From Verrucomicrobiota bacterium (GTDB taxonomy: Bacteria; Verrucomicrobiota; Verrucomicrobiia; Chthoniobacterales; UBA10450): 8,320 nucleotides of DNA. Positions 1-6,108 of the stretch are shown in pieces; within the stretch, counting starts at the first letter, position 1, and every line of letters starts with the position of its first letter. A model generated the notes under the pieces. It was not told the origin of the DNA. It saw only the letters and a program-made list of their open reading frames with translations, and did not search any database. The stretch is from NCBI GenBank assembly GCA_003219925.1, contig QHQU01000070.1:1-8320 (forward strand). Reading direction: 5' to 3'. A program made the translations under genes and the position numbers.

Positions 1-1566
1 ATTGCGCGACGTGCGGTGCGCGGACTCAAACGCTCGCCTTTCGCCACCCTCGTCACCGATGGAATGGACGGCAGCAAGTTGAGTCGCGGAAAACTCCTCG
101 GAGTTTCGATCGCGCTCAGTCGTTACCTTCGGAAAACATCTCCGGATCAACGAATCGCAATTGTCTTACCAGCCAGCAAAGGCGCAGTCGTTGCCAATCT
201 CGCGGTGACATTGGCCGACAAAGTTCCCGTCGGATTGAATTTCACGGCTTCCGCTGATGCCATCGCGAGCGCGATTGATCGCGCCGAAATTAAAACTGCC
301 ATTAGCGCCAGGCAATTCCACGGACGGCTTACTAATCTTCCGTGGCCACGCAATATCGTATTTCTTGACGAGTTACTGCCGAAATTGAAGGGGCAGATTC
401 TTTTTTGGTGGATAGCGGGAATTGTTACTCCCAACTTCTTGTTAGCTCGCTGGCTCGGGCTTCCACGCCAGGGTGGACACAAAGAAGCGGTCTTGCTTTT
501 TACCAGCGGCAGTTCGGGTGAACCCAAGGGTGTGGTTCTTTCTCATCATAATCTCATCGGCAACGTCACGCAGTTTACCGTCATGCTCGATGCCGGACCG
601 GAAGATAGTCTCCTTGCCTCGCTTCCCTTCTTTCACAGTTTCGGATGCACCGTCACCCTCTGGTATCCGCTGATCGAGGGCACGCCAATAGTCACCTATC
701 CGAGTCCACTGGAAGCGGCAAAGAACGCTGCCCTGGTCGAGAAGTACAAAATCACGGTGCTACTGGCGACGCCGACTTTCTTGCGGGCGTATTTGCGCAA
801 GGCTGAATCGGAACAACTACGTTCGGCACGTTTGGTCATCGTCGGCGCGGAAAAGATGCCCCTCGATCTCTCAGAGAAATTTTTCGAACGCTTCGGCAAA
901 CGCGTGATGGAGGGCTACGGCTTGACCGAGACGGCGCCCGTCGTCTCCGTGAACCTGCCCGATCCAATTCCGGAGCGGCCCGGTGTCACAGTGCAGCCGC
1001 TCTATCGCCTCGGCTCCGTCGGAAAAATGGCTTCGGGTATTGCCGCTGAGATTCGCCACCCCGAAACGAACGAGAAAATATCTATTTACGACAGCGGGAT
1101 GCTCTGGCTGCGCGGTCCAAACATTTTTGAAGGCTATCTGAAAGATCCAAAGCGAACCGCGGAAGTTCTACATAACGGCTGGTTAAAGACAGGCGACATC
1201 GGCCGGCTGGACGAAGACGGGTTTCTCTACATCGAAGGTCGGCTCTCCCGTTTCTCCAAGATTGGCGGTGAAATGGTGCCACACGAAGTAGTAGAGCAGA
1301 AGATTATCGGCGCGCTCGGTTTGGAAGGAAGCGAGCGACGCATTGCCATTTGCGGAGTGCCGGACGAAGCGAAAGGCGAGGCGCTGCTTCTGTTAACAGC
1401 CGATCCCATCGAAATGGATAAACTGCGCGCTCTTCTGACTGAAAGTGGCGTCCCAAATCTTTGGATCCCGAAGCGTTCCATCGTGGTAGAAAACATTCCC
1501 GTTCTCGCCTCCGGCAAGCTCGACATTCGAGGATGCCAGGAGCTGGCTGCCGGGCGACAAGACTAA
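1..1566 (+). CDS. AMP-forming acyl-CoA / acyl-ACP synthetase, 5' end outside window
   Basis: This is an ANL-superfamily adenylating enzyme. It activates a fatty acid with ATP to an acyl-adenylate and passes it to CoA or acyl carrier protein. Counting from the GTG at 16, the motifs are the Thr/Ser/Gly-rich ATP loop TSGSSGEPKG near residue 162, YGLTET near 300, the hinge motif KTGDIGRLDEDG near 391, and the C-terminal SGKLD near 499 with the catalytic Lys. The C-terminal domain is complete and ends at TAA 1564-1566. The frame is open to base 1 and no ribosome site precedes the GTG at 16, so the true start is probably upstream. The N-terminal part resembles ligase domains fused behind a PlsC-type acyltransferase (Aas-like proteins); that fusion is inference, since the upstream part is not visible. 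It converges on the next gene. The family is certain; the substrate is not. Confidence 0.9.
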   Translation: MARRAVRGLKRSPFATLVTDGMDGSKLSRGKLLGVSIALSRYLRKTSPDQRIAIVLPASKGAVVANLAVTLADKVPVGLNFTASADAIASAIDRAEIKTAISARQFHGRLTNLPWPRNIVFLDELLPKLKGQILFWWIAGIVTPNFLLARWLGLPRQGGHKEAVLLFTSGSSGEPKGVVLSHHNLIGNVTQFTVMLDAGPEDSLLASLPFFHSFGCTVTLWYPLIEGTPIVTYPSPLEAAKNAALVEKYKITVLLATPTFLRAYLRKAESEQLRSARLVIVGAEKMPLDLSEKFFERFGKRVMEGYGLTETAPVVSVNLPDPIPERPGVTVQPLYRLGSVGKMASGIAAEIRHPETNEKISIYDSGMLWLRGPNIFEGYLKDPKRTAEVLHNGWLKTGDIGRLDEDGFLYIEGRLSRFSKIGGEMVPHEVVEQKIIGALGLEGSERRIAICGVPDEAKGEALLLLTADPIEMDKLRALLTESGVPNLWIPKRSIVVENIPVLASGKLDIRGCQELAAGRQD

Positions 1567-1591
1567 ACATGCCTATTAACGATGTCTCTTT

Positions 1592-1676
1592 TGTCATGTC
1601 GAGCGAAGTCGAGACATCTCTAATCATTTTCTGAAAGAGAATAGTTAGAGATTCCTCGAATTCGCTCGGAATGACA
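1592..1676. repeat. Imperfect inverted repeat between convergent genes
   Basis: Two 32-nt arms (1592-1623 and 1645-1676) are complementary at 27 of 32 positions and flank a 21-nt loop. The outer ends read tgtcat and atgaca, and the inner ends ctctaa and ttagag. The transcript of either strand would fold into a long hairpin. It lies 25 nt after the synthetase stop and 47 nt beyond the end of the facing membrane-protein gene, so it could serve as a bidirectional terminator, although neither side has a clear T-tract. The pattern with GAGCGAA near each end looks like a dispersed palindromic repeat or MITE remnant; its copy number cannot be judged here. Confidence 0.75.
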
Positions 1677-1686
1677 GAGGGTGGCG

Positions 1687-1704
1687 GCAAGCGGAAGCGC
1701 TTGC
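1687..1704. repeat. Small perfect hairpin downstream of the LMF-like gene
   Basis: Perfect 7-bp arms gcaagcg / cgcttgc enclose a 4-nt loop. The hairpin lies 19 nt past the stop of the minus-strand membrane-protein gene and next to the larger inverted repeat. It may contribute to termination of that transcript, but no T-run follows it. Confidence 0.4.
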
Positions 1705-1723
1705 GCTACAAATCTAGAACGCT

Positions 1724-3250
1724 CTAATCCAGCCAATCCATCGAGATGAGAATTTGGCGGAATTGTTCGTCGTCGATGGAAAGAGCGGGAAGCCATTCAC
1801 CAATTGGCTCGCGTTTCCACCAGGCTGGGTCACCCGGCGGCGCGAAATGATAGCGATAGAGCTGCGCGCGAATGTAGTGCGGCGGGCTAAGGGGAAATGG
1901 ATTGCCGCCCAGGAGAGAAAGCGTTCCAGGATCGTTGTGCAACAGTTTCCAGACGAAATGGAGCGTCCATGGGTATTCCGCGGGCGAACCCATGGCGGCG
2001 AACCAAATTTGCCAATCGATGCGCGGTTGATACGGGGCAATGAACGGAGGCCGCAGATCCGGATTACCCGGTTTGGCTTTGAATTCGTATTCCTTCCATT
2101 TGGTATCGCCGGTAATATTCGCGTCGTCGGTTCCTTCGAAAATGATCTCGTCACGTTCCTTCCCGACGGCGCCGAATGCGCCGTAGGTGTTAACGAGGCT
2201 AAGCCGATCGAATGAAGTGTTCATCATTTGCCGTTCCGAAATGAGATTGGTGATGGGCGCGATGCTCAAATAGACGACCAGGAGCGACAATCCGATGGCG
2301 ATGGTGTTGTTGATGCGCGACGGCTCCGATTCCTGCGCCGCCCGTTCTGCGCGCTTAACGATCGGCCGTGGAAGAATTCGCCGAAGGAAGCTGTCATCAA
2401 AACAAGCGAGAAATGGAATGATGGTCACGTAATTCAAGAACGAGAGGTTGCCGCTGATGATGAGAATGATTTGAAAACTCACCAGCAAGATGCCGGCAAC
2501 ATGGCGTGCGCGCCGCGGACCGAAGGAAAACCAGGGGACAATCAGTTCAATAAAATGATTCCAAGCCGTGCCGAATTTGTGGAACCAATGCGGCGCGAAA
2601 TGCAGATACCGACTAATCGGACTTGGGATCGGCTGCGTTTCGTAATGATAATAAAGACAGGTAAGATCGCGCCAACATGGATCGCCGCGCAGCTTGATCA
2701 GGCCGGCACCAATCATGATGCGAAAACCAAGCCAGCGAAAAAGCCAGATCACGAGCAGCGGCGGACGGCATCTCGGGAATGGGCGACCATCGAGCAACGG
2801 ACAAAGAAAGATCGACAGGAACCCGGTCTCGAGCAGTTGCGTCTCCCAACCATAGCCGTACCAAATTTGCCCAACGTGAATAATGGACATGTACATCGCC
2901 CAGAGAATGCCGAGGAGAATCGCGTTCGCGAAACCGCCAAGGACAATGAGCGAGAGGCCGAAACCGACCCAGGCAAAGATCGCTAGACCTTGATCGGAAA
3001 TACCGAACCAAAAGAGCGACGGTAGTTGCAACGCTGCGGCAGAACGCGAGCCGAAATGCGCCTCGACTCTTTGAAAAAAATGATTAGCCGGGGTTAAGCC
3101 GTGTTCGCCGACGAGAGGGACGAGTTGCTGTGCTGCGATCAAAAAGGCAACTGCATAAACAAAACCAAGCAGGCGCAAAATAGCGAACCGGGTGAGCCAA
3201 TAAGAATTCCCGCCATGGAAAAGTTTTCCGAAGATATTTTGAGCCATCAT
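1724..3250 (-). CDS. Lipase maturation factor (LMF1/LMF2) family membrane protein
   Basis: A 508-residue polytopic membrane protein of the lipase-maturation-factor family. Hydrophobic segments lie at about 24-45, 88-120, 141-152, 164-184, 230-242, 251-282 and 309-330. The family signature is clear: a central block GDPCWRDLTCLYYHYETQP at about 189-207, and a soluble C-terminal part containing PPFIAPYQPRIDWQIWFAA and later HYIRAQLYRYHF. In animals LMF1 is an ER membrane protein needed for folding of secreted lipases. The role in bacteria is unknown, and no lipase gene is seen nearby. The start is ATG 3250, with a second ATG directly after it at 3247; neither has a strong Shine-Dalgarno. The length is near that of the eukaryotic family, and the gene looks intact. 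It ends at TAG 1724-1726. Confidence 0.88.
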   Translation of the reverse strand: MMAQNIFGKLFHGGNSYWLTRFAILRLLGFVYAVAFLIAAQQLVPLVGEHGLTPANHFFQRVEAHFGSRSAAALQLPSLFWFGISDQGLAIFAWVGFGLSLIVLGGFANAILLGILWAMYMSIIHVGQIWYGYGWETQLLETGFLSIFLCPLLDGRPFPRCRPPLLVIWLFRWLGFRIMIGAGLIKLRGDPCWRDLTCLYYHYETQPIPSPISRYLHFAPHWFHKFGTAWNHFIELIVPWFSFGPRRARHVAGILLVSFQIILIISGNLSFLNYVTIIPFLACFDDSFLRRILPRPIVKRAERAAQESEPSRINNTIAIGLSLLVVYLSIAPITNLISERQMMNTSFDRLSLVNTYGAFGAVGKERDEIIFEGTDDANITGDTKWKEYEFKAKPGNPDLRPPFIAPYQPRIDWQIWFAAMGSPAEYPWTLHFVWKLLHNDPGTLSLLGGNPFPLSPPHYIRAQLYRYHFAPPGDPAWWKREPIGEWLPALSIDDEQFRQILISMDWLD

Positions 3251-3279
3251 AACATCATCGGAGCTGGCCCCATTTGGTT

Positions 3280-3316
3280 AACATCGAACGTCCGACGCCC
3301 AACATCGAACATCGAA
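3280..3316. repeat. Degenerate direct repeats of aacatcgaa
   Basis: The 9-mer aacatcgaa occurs three times, at 3280-3288, 3301-3309 and 3308-3316; the last two overlap by two bases. They are separated by the related stretch cgtccgacgccc. The array lies between two minus-strand genes, upstream of the LMF-like start. It looks like a low-complexity intergenic repeat. No protein or promoter role can be assigned. Confidence 0.6.
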
Positions 3317-3331
3317 TACAGGAGAATGTGA

Positions 3332-3350
3332 ATCGTAAGCAGCTTACGAT
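3332..3350 (-). terminator. Hairpin just after the cyclase-TPR gene
   Basis: The stretch atcgtaag-cag-cttacgat has perfect 8-bp arms and a 3-nt loop. It starts 8 nt beyond the stop of the minus-strand cyclase gene. The position suits a transcription terminator, but there is no T-run after it on the minus strand. It could instead be an mRNA-stabilising stem or a short palindromic repeat. Confidence 0.4.
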
Positions 3351-3358
3351 GCCTGTCG

Positions 3359-5473
3359 TTACTGGAGGCCAATGCGCTTGAGGATTTCGACGAAACGTGG
3401 ATCTGAGCGCATCGAATCCCATTTTGAGTCGACTTTCAGGCGACAAAGTCGAATATCGCGATCTTGATACGCCTTTTCTAACCAGCTGAAAGCCTCATCC
3501 TTCTCGCCCAGGACATAAGAAAGGAGCGCGAGATTGGAAGGCGGAAGGTAGCGTTGGCTTTCGAGAGATTTTAATTCCTTTAGGACCGCCCGTCCTTTTG
3601 CCACGTCGCCGGACAAAACTGAAGCATAACCATTCAGTGCAAGCGGTTCTGAATTTCCGCCGGATAGTTTTACGGCCTGACTGAATTCGGCGATGGCTTC
3701 GGGGTACCTTTTCTTCTCGATATAAGCTATTCCCAAAAATTGATGCGCAATCCAGAAATTCGAATCCAGTTCGACCGTCTTTTTTAACCTGGCAATAGCC
3801 TCGTCGTCTCGTCTTGCCAGGTGAAGATGGTAACCATTGAGTGCGTTGATGATTAAGGAGAGCGGATCGAGTTCGACGGCGCGGGCACCTTCTGCGATTG
3901 CTTCCTCGGAACGCCCGGTGACGCTGAGCAGTTGCGCGTAAGCGATGTGGCCAAAACTCCAATTTGGATTGAGTTCGATGGCACGTTTTGCTTCCCTTTC
4001 CGCGCCGGACCAGTCCCAGTCATACCAAGTGTGAATGAAGGCCAGGGTAGCATGAGGTTCCGCCAGGGTTTCATCGAGCTCCAATGCTTTGGTTGCTGCA
4101 GCCTGAGCCTGCGGAAGTGTGTCCTTCGACGGTACTTCACTTGTTGGCGCGAGGCTTCGATAAGCATCGGCTAATCCGAAGTAGGCCAGGGCGTAAGTCG
4201 GATCGAGCTCAATCGCCTTTTTAAAAAATTCAATGCTCTTCGTAATCTCCGGCGGAGTGAGCTTGTTCCAGTGATAACGCCCGGTAAGGTAAAGTTGATA
4301 CGCTTCGAGATTTTCGGTGTAGCGTCGGGTCAAACGCTTGTTCTCTTCGCCGCTCAAGCGCAAGGCCAGTGCGTTTGCTACTTTTTGAGAGATTGCATCC
4401 TGAACAGCGAAAACGTCCGTGAATTTTTCGTCGAACGTGTTCGCCCACAACGAAGATCCGTCCGCTACGTTGATCAGACGAGCACTAACTCTGATGCGAT
4501 CGCTCGATTTTTGGACGTTGCCCTCCAATACCGAATCGACTTCCAGCTCCCGCCCAGCGGCTAAAGGGTCCTGGTCAAGGCCACCATATTTGCGGACCGA
4601 GTTGAGCGAGCGAACAACGATTTCCCGGATGTTGCTCAGTTTGGCAATGAGACTATCCGCCATGCCCAACTCGAGTACCTGATCTCGGTTCTCGGGCACC
4701 AAAGGTTTGAAAGGAAGCACAGCGATTCGCTTTTCAGGAGATGACAGAGCGTTTGCCGCTTTTTGCGAGTGACGGTGAGAAAATGTCCAAAAACCAATCA
4801 CCAAAGCGATTGTGACCAAGATCGCGCCAGTTAAGAGAGCCGGCTTTCGTAGTTTTGCGGGCTTAATGGAAGGGGCAGTTGCAGTTGTCTCTCTCTCCTT
4901 TTTGAGCTTCTCAGGAATCGCGGGATTGCCCACCTCGTCACTATAAAAATTAACCAAGCTGACCCTCGCACCATGCTTCACTTCGCATTCGCCAAGTTCG
5001 TGCAGGTGAGGGCGCCATTGCCGATATTGTTCCAGATCTTCGGCGACACGCTTGGAGAGAAGGATGTGGCCGGCATCGCCACAATCCATCACGCGCTGTG
5101 CGACGTTGATGCCGGCACCGGCGATGTTCGAGCGATCGTTTACGTCCATGATCCCGCTGACGGGTCCGCTATGAATGCCCATCCTCACCCTCAGTTCTGA
5201 ATGGCTCCGCAATGCCTTGCTGATTTCCAACGCGCAGCGTACGGGCGCTTCTGGCGTCGTCGAAAACACGAGAGCCACGCCGTCGCCGGTTGGAACTCGA
5301 ATCAAATTACCCGCAGCTTCCGCACTCCGAAATGCCTCGGTGCTTCGGACGATCTGATTAAGGTCTTGGAGCAACTCATGTTGCTCATCGATCAGTCGCT
5401 TCGAATAACCGACGATGTCTATGAACAGGACATGGGCAATCTCCAGTCGAAGTTCGGATTTCGGTTCGGCCAT
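3359..5473 (-). CDS. Class III nucleotide cyclase-like domain, TM helix, TolB-like domain and TPRs
   Basis: A 704-residue multidomain signalling protein. Residues 8-178 form a class III adenylate/guanylate cyclase homology domain: LFIDIVGYSK with metal-binding Asp19, TGDG with Asp64, and GINVAQR with Asn123 and Arg127, the transition-state pair. One hydrophobic helix follows at about 211-230. Residues 248-370 resemble the TolB/FlgO-like domain (start RIAVLPFKP). About six TPRs fill 385-704, with recurring A(I/L)ELDP. In the canonical alignment the substrate Lys before GD is Val60, and the purine-specifying Asp is Asn116, so the nucleotide specificity or activity is doubtful. The start chosen is ATG 5473 (MAEPKSEL); the frame also has a TTG at 5515. 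No Shine-Dalgarno is clear at either. The topology is probably cytoplasmic cyclase and periplasmic TolB-TPR, which is inference. Confidence 0.9.
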   Translation of the reverse strand: MAEPKSELRLEIAHVLFIDIVGYSKRLIDEQHELLQDLNQIVRSTEAFRSAEAAGNLIRVPTGDGVALVFSTTPEAPVRCALEISKALRSHSELRVRMGIHSGPVSGIMDVNDRSNIAGAGINVAQRVMDCGDAGHILLSKRVAEDLEQYRQWRPHLHELGECEVKHGARVSLVNFYSDEVGNPAIPEKLKKERETTATAPSIKPAKLRKPALLTGAILVTIALVIGFWTFSHRHSQKAANALSSPEKRIAVLPFKPLVPENRDQVLELGMADSLIAKLSNIREIVVRSLNSVRKYGGLDQDPLAAGRELEVDSVLEGNVQKSSDRIRVSARLINVADGSSLWANTFDEKFTDVFAVQDAISQKVANALALRLSGEENKRLTRRYTENLEAYQLYLTGRYHWNKLTPPEITKSIEFFKKAIELDPTYALAYFGLADAYRSLAPTSEVPSKDTLPQAQAAATKALELDETLAEPHATLAFIHTWYDWDWSGAEREAKRAIELNPNWSFGHIAYAQLLSVTGRSEEAIAEGARAVELDPLSLIINALNGYHLHLARRDDEAIARLKKTVELDSNFWIAHQFLGIAYIEKKRYPEAIAEFSQAVKLSGGNSEPLALNGYASVLSGDVAKGRAVLKELKSLESQRYLPPSNLALLSYVLGEKDEAFSWLEKAYQDRDIRLCRLKVDSKWDSMRSDPRFVEILKRIGLQ

Positions 5474-5494
5474 AAGACCAACGACGTTTGTAAT

Positions 5495-5545
5495 TAGAAA
5501 ACGTCCAGCGTCCAATTAATCCACACTCCACAATCCAAACTCCAC
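5495..5545. repeat. Low-complexity TGGA-type intergenic repeat
   Basis: On the minus strand this stretch carries TGGA six times at short, irregular spacing (for example GTGGAGTGTGGATTAATTGG). It lies between the cyclase start and the tRNA-like fragment. The ggacgctggacg part resembles the cgtccgacgccc spacer of the repeat at 3280-3316, suggesting one degenerate repeat family. Any promoter of the cyclase gene should be here, but no convincing -35/-10 pair is seen. Confidence 0.4.
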
Positions 5546-5602
5546 TGCCAAGGGGAGAGTTGAACTCCTGACCAACCACGAAAGCTTTCGGGGCTGCTCT
5601 AG
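5546..5602 (-). pseudogene. tRNA-like fragment, 3' half, with enlarged anticodon-arm hairpin
   Basis: On the minus strand it starts with TAGAGCAGCC (3' side of the D stem), continues through a T-arm with an intact TTCAACT loop, and ends CTTGGCA like an acceptor 3' end. A 24-nt block, 5552-5575, matches the 3' part of the intact tRNA (5855-5878) with one mismatch. The 5' acceptor and D-loop are missing. In place of the anticodon arm is CCCCGAAAGCTTTCGTGG, a 7-bp stem with one mismatch and a 4-nt loop. It has no usable anticodon, so it is not a working tRNA. Its first bases supply the stop codon of the GIY-YIG gene next to it. Confidence 0.75.
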
Positions 5603-5840
5603 CTTTGCAAATAATAAATCGAGAGTCGTGGATTCTTCTTCGCCTTCAATATTCTTTCAACGCGACATGCTTTCTTGAACGTCGCGAACTCTTTGCTTGC
5701 GACAAGTTCAAGGGTTTCGCCTAGTCGTTTTGTTGTGTGCGTATATGTCCTCGCCGGTGCTGAGCAATTCTCGCATTTAGATCAAAAGTCGAACCAAGAT
5801 AGTGCCTTTTTGAGCCTTTGAGAAGGTAGACCCACGCCAT
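5599..5840 (-). pseudogene. GIY-YIG nuclease family gene, frameshifted
   Basis: From ATG 5840 the frame reads MAWVYLLKGSKRHYLGST, then DLNARIAQHRRGHIRTQQND, and stops at TAG 5721-5723 after 39 codons. The shifted frame continues as TKRLGETLELVASKEF, CRVERILKAKKNPRLSIYYL and ends QS at TAG 5599-5601. Joined, these give about 80 residues typical of small single-domain GIY-YIG (URI) proteins: the VYLL/YLG motif pair, Arg24 and His28, and a Glu in RVER as the expected metal ligand. A 2-nt CA gain in CGCACACAACA, or loss of one base, explains the break. The start is 7 nt after the tRNA 3' end with no Shine-Dalgarno, and the stop codon lies in the tRNA-like fragment. These proteins are single-strand nicking nucleases by family, and some relatives are homing enzymes. 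It is broken here unless there is programmed frameshifting. Confidence 0.85.
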
Positions 5841-5847
5841 AAAAATC

Positions 5848-5919
5848 TGCCAGGGGGGAGAGTTGAACTCCCGACCAAGGGCTTATGAGTCCCCTGCTCT
5901 ACCACTGAGCTACCCTGGC
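5848..5919 (-). tRNA. tRNA with CAU anticodon (Met elongator or Ile2)
   Basis: A complete 72-nt cloverleaf: acceptor GCCAGGG/CCCTGGC plus discriminator A (T at 5848 on the + strand), T8-A9, D arm GCTC-AGTGGTA-GAGC with G18G19, anticodon loop CTCATAA (CAU), variable region TGGTC, and T arm GGGAG-TTCAACT-CTCCC. CCA is not encoded. A G1-C72 pair argues against an initiator. The anticodon arm and following TTGGTC resemble both elongator tRNA-Met and the lysidine-modified tRNA-Ile2 that reads AUA, so the amino acid is left open. One oddity: the last anticodon-stem pair is A31 against G39. It probably shares a transcript with the upstream tRNA-like copy. Confidence 0.93.
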
Positions 5920-5952
5920 GTCCGTTTGTTTTTAATCGCGCCCAGCACTTCG

Positions 5953-6013
5953 CTCAACTCCCGACTAACCCCGAATGCTTTTCAGGGCTGCTCTACCACT
6001 GAGCTACCCTGGC
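5953..6013 (-). pseudogene. tRNA-like fragment, 5' half, with enlarged anticodon-arm hairpin
   Basis: The first part is identical to the intact tRNA over 27 nt (5988-6014 against 5894-5920), covering the acceptor 5' strand and the whole D arm. Instead of an anticodon arm it has CCCTGAAAAGCATTCGGGG: a 7-bp stem (5969-5975 with 5981-5987, one U-G wobble) and a 5-nt loop. After GTCGGGAGTT the T-arm and acceptor 3' strand are lost. Where this copy has a U-G pair, the fragment at 5546-5602 has C-G, so the stem is kept despite base change. It is not a functional tRNA as it stands. Confidence 0.75.
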
Positions 6014-6027
6014 GAAATCGGACGCCT

Positions 6028-6055
6028 AATTTTCTCTGAGCAGGTCAGCTGTCAA
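6028..6055 (-). promoter_or_regulatory. Possible tRNA-array promoter
   Basis: On the minus strand a perfect TTGACA (-35, 6055-6050) is followed after 16 nt by AAAATT (6033-6028), a weak -10 with 3 of 6 consensus bases. Transcription would begin about 8 nt before the 5' end of the tRNA-like copy at 6013 and continue into the intact tRNA. The position is what a tRNA operon promoter would have; the poor -10 limits confidence. Confidence 0.4.
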
Positions 6056-6066
6056 TGAGGAGCACT

Positions 6067-6082
6067 GCCTCACACACGAGGC
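6067..6082 (-). terminator. Weak hairpin after the anti-sigma-like gene
   Basis: Arms gcctc and gaggc (5 bp) enclose a 6-nt loop, starting 26 nt past the stop of the minus-strand gene at 6109. There is no T-tract. It is only a candidate for ending the sigma/anti-sigma transcript before the tRNA array. The rest of 6014-6108 holds the possible promoter and nothing else recognisable. Confidence 0.2.
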
Positions 6083-6108
6083 TTCAGAGAGACCGCAAGA
6101 TGAAACCC

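Larger units (their letters stand above)
5546..6013 (-). mobile_element. Putative decayed tRNA-associated GIY-YIG cassette
   Basis: On the minus strand the order is 5'-half tRNA-like copy, intact CAU tRNA, GIY-YIG pseudogene, 3'-half tRNA-like copy. The two tRNA-like copies overlap in alignment by about 43 nt (gctcta through aactcc), as if one tRNA-like gene had been opened by an insertion that duplicated its middle. The intact tRNA and the 3'-half copy flank the nuclease gene as direct repeats. This resembles an integration at a tRNA 3' end, but with a nuclease gene in place of an integrase. The arrangement is seen directly; mobility is inference. Stepwise tandem duplication followed by decay is the alternative. 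Confidence 0.4.

Noticed and set aside
1304..1690. Minus-strand open frame across the synthetase 3' end and the inverted repeat
   Set aside because: It overlaps the well-supported synthetase in antisense, and the part in the inverted repeat gives only the typical reading of a repeat. Not a gene.
1754..2986. Long plus-strand open frames (1754-2215 and 2228-2986)
   Set aside because: They lie antisense inside the LMF-like gene, and their charged, low-hydrophobicity translations are what the complement of a membrane-protein gene gives. No family motif or ribosome site.
3280..3316. Possible CRISPR-like array
   Set aside because: The repeat is only 9 nt, copies overlap, and there are no uniform spacers or cas genes.
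5473..5515. Longer cyclase start at TTG 5515
   Set aside because: The extra 14 residues come from the repeat-like upstream DNA, and ATG 5473 gives the usual short lead (MAEPKSELRLEIAH) before the cyclase fold.
5953..6013. Second functional tRNA next to the CAU tRNA
   Set aside because: The T arm and acceptor 3' strand are lost and there is no proper anticodon loop with U33; called a tRNA-like fragment instead.
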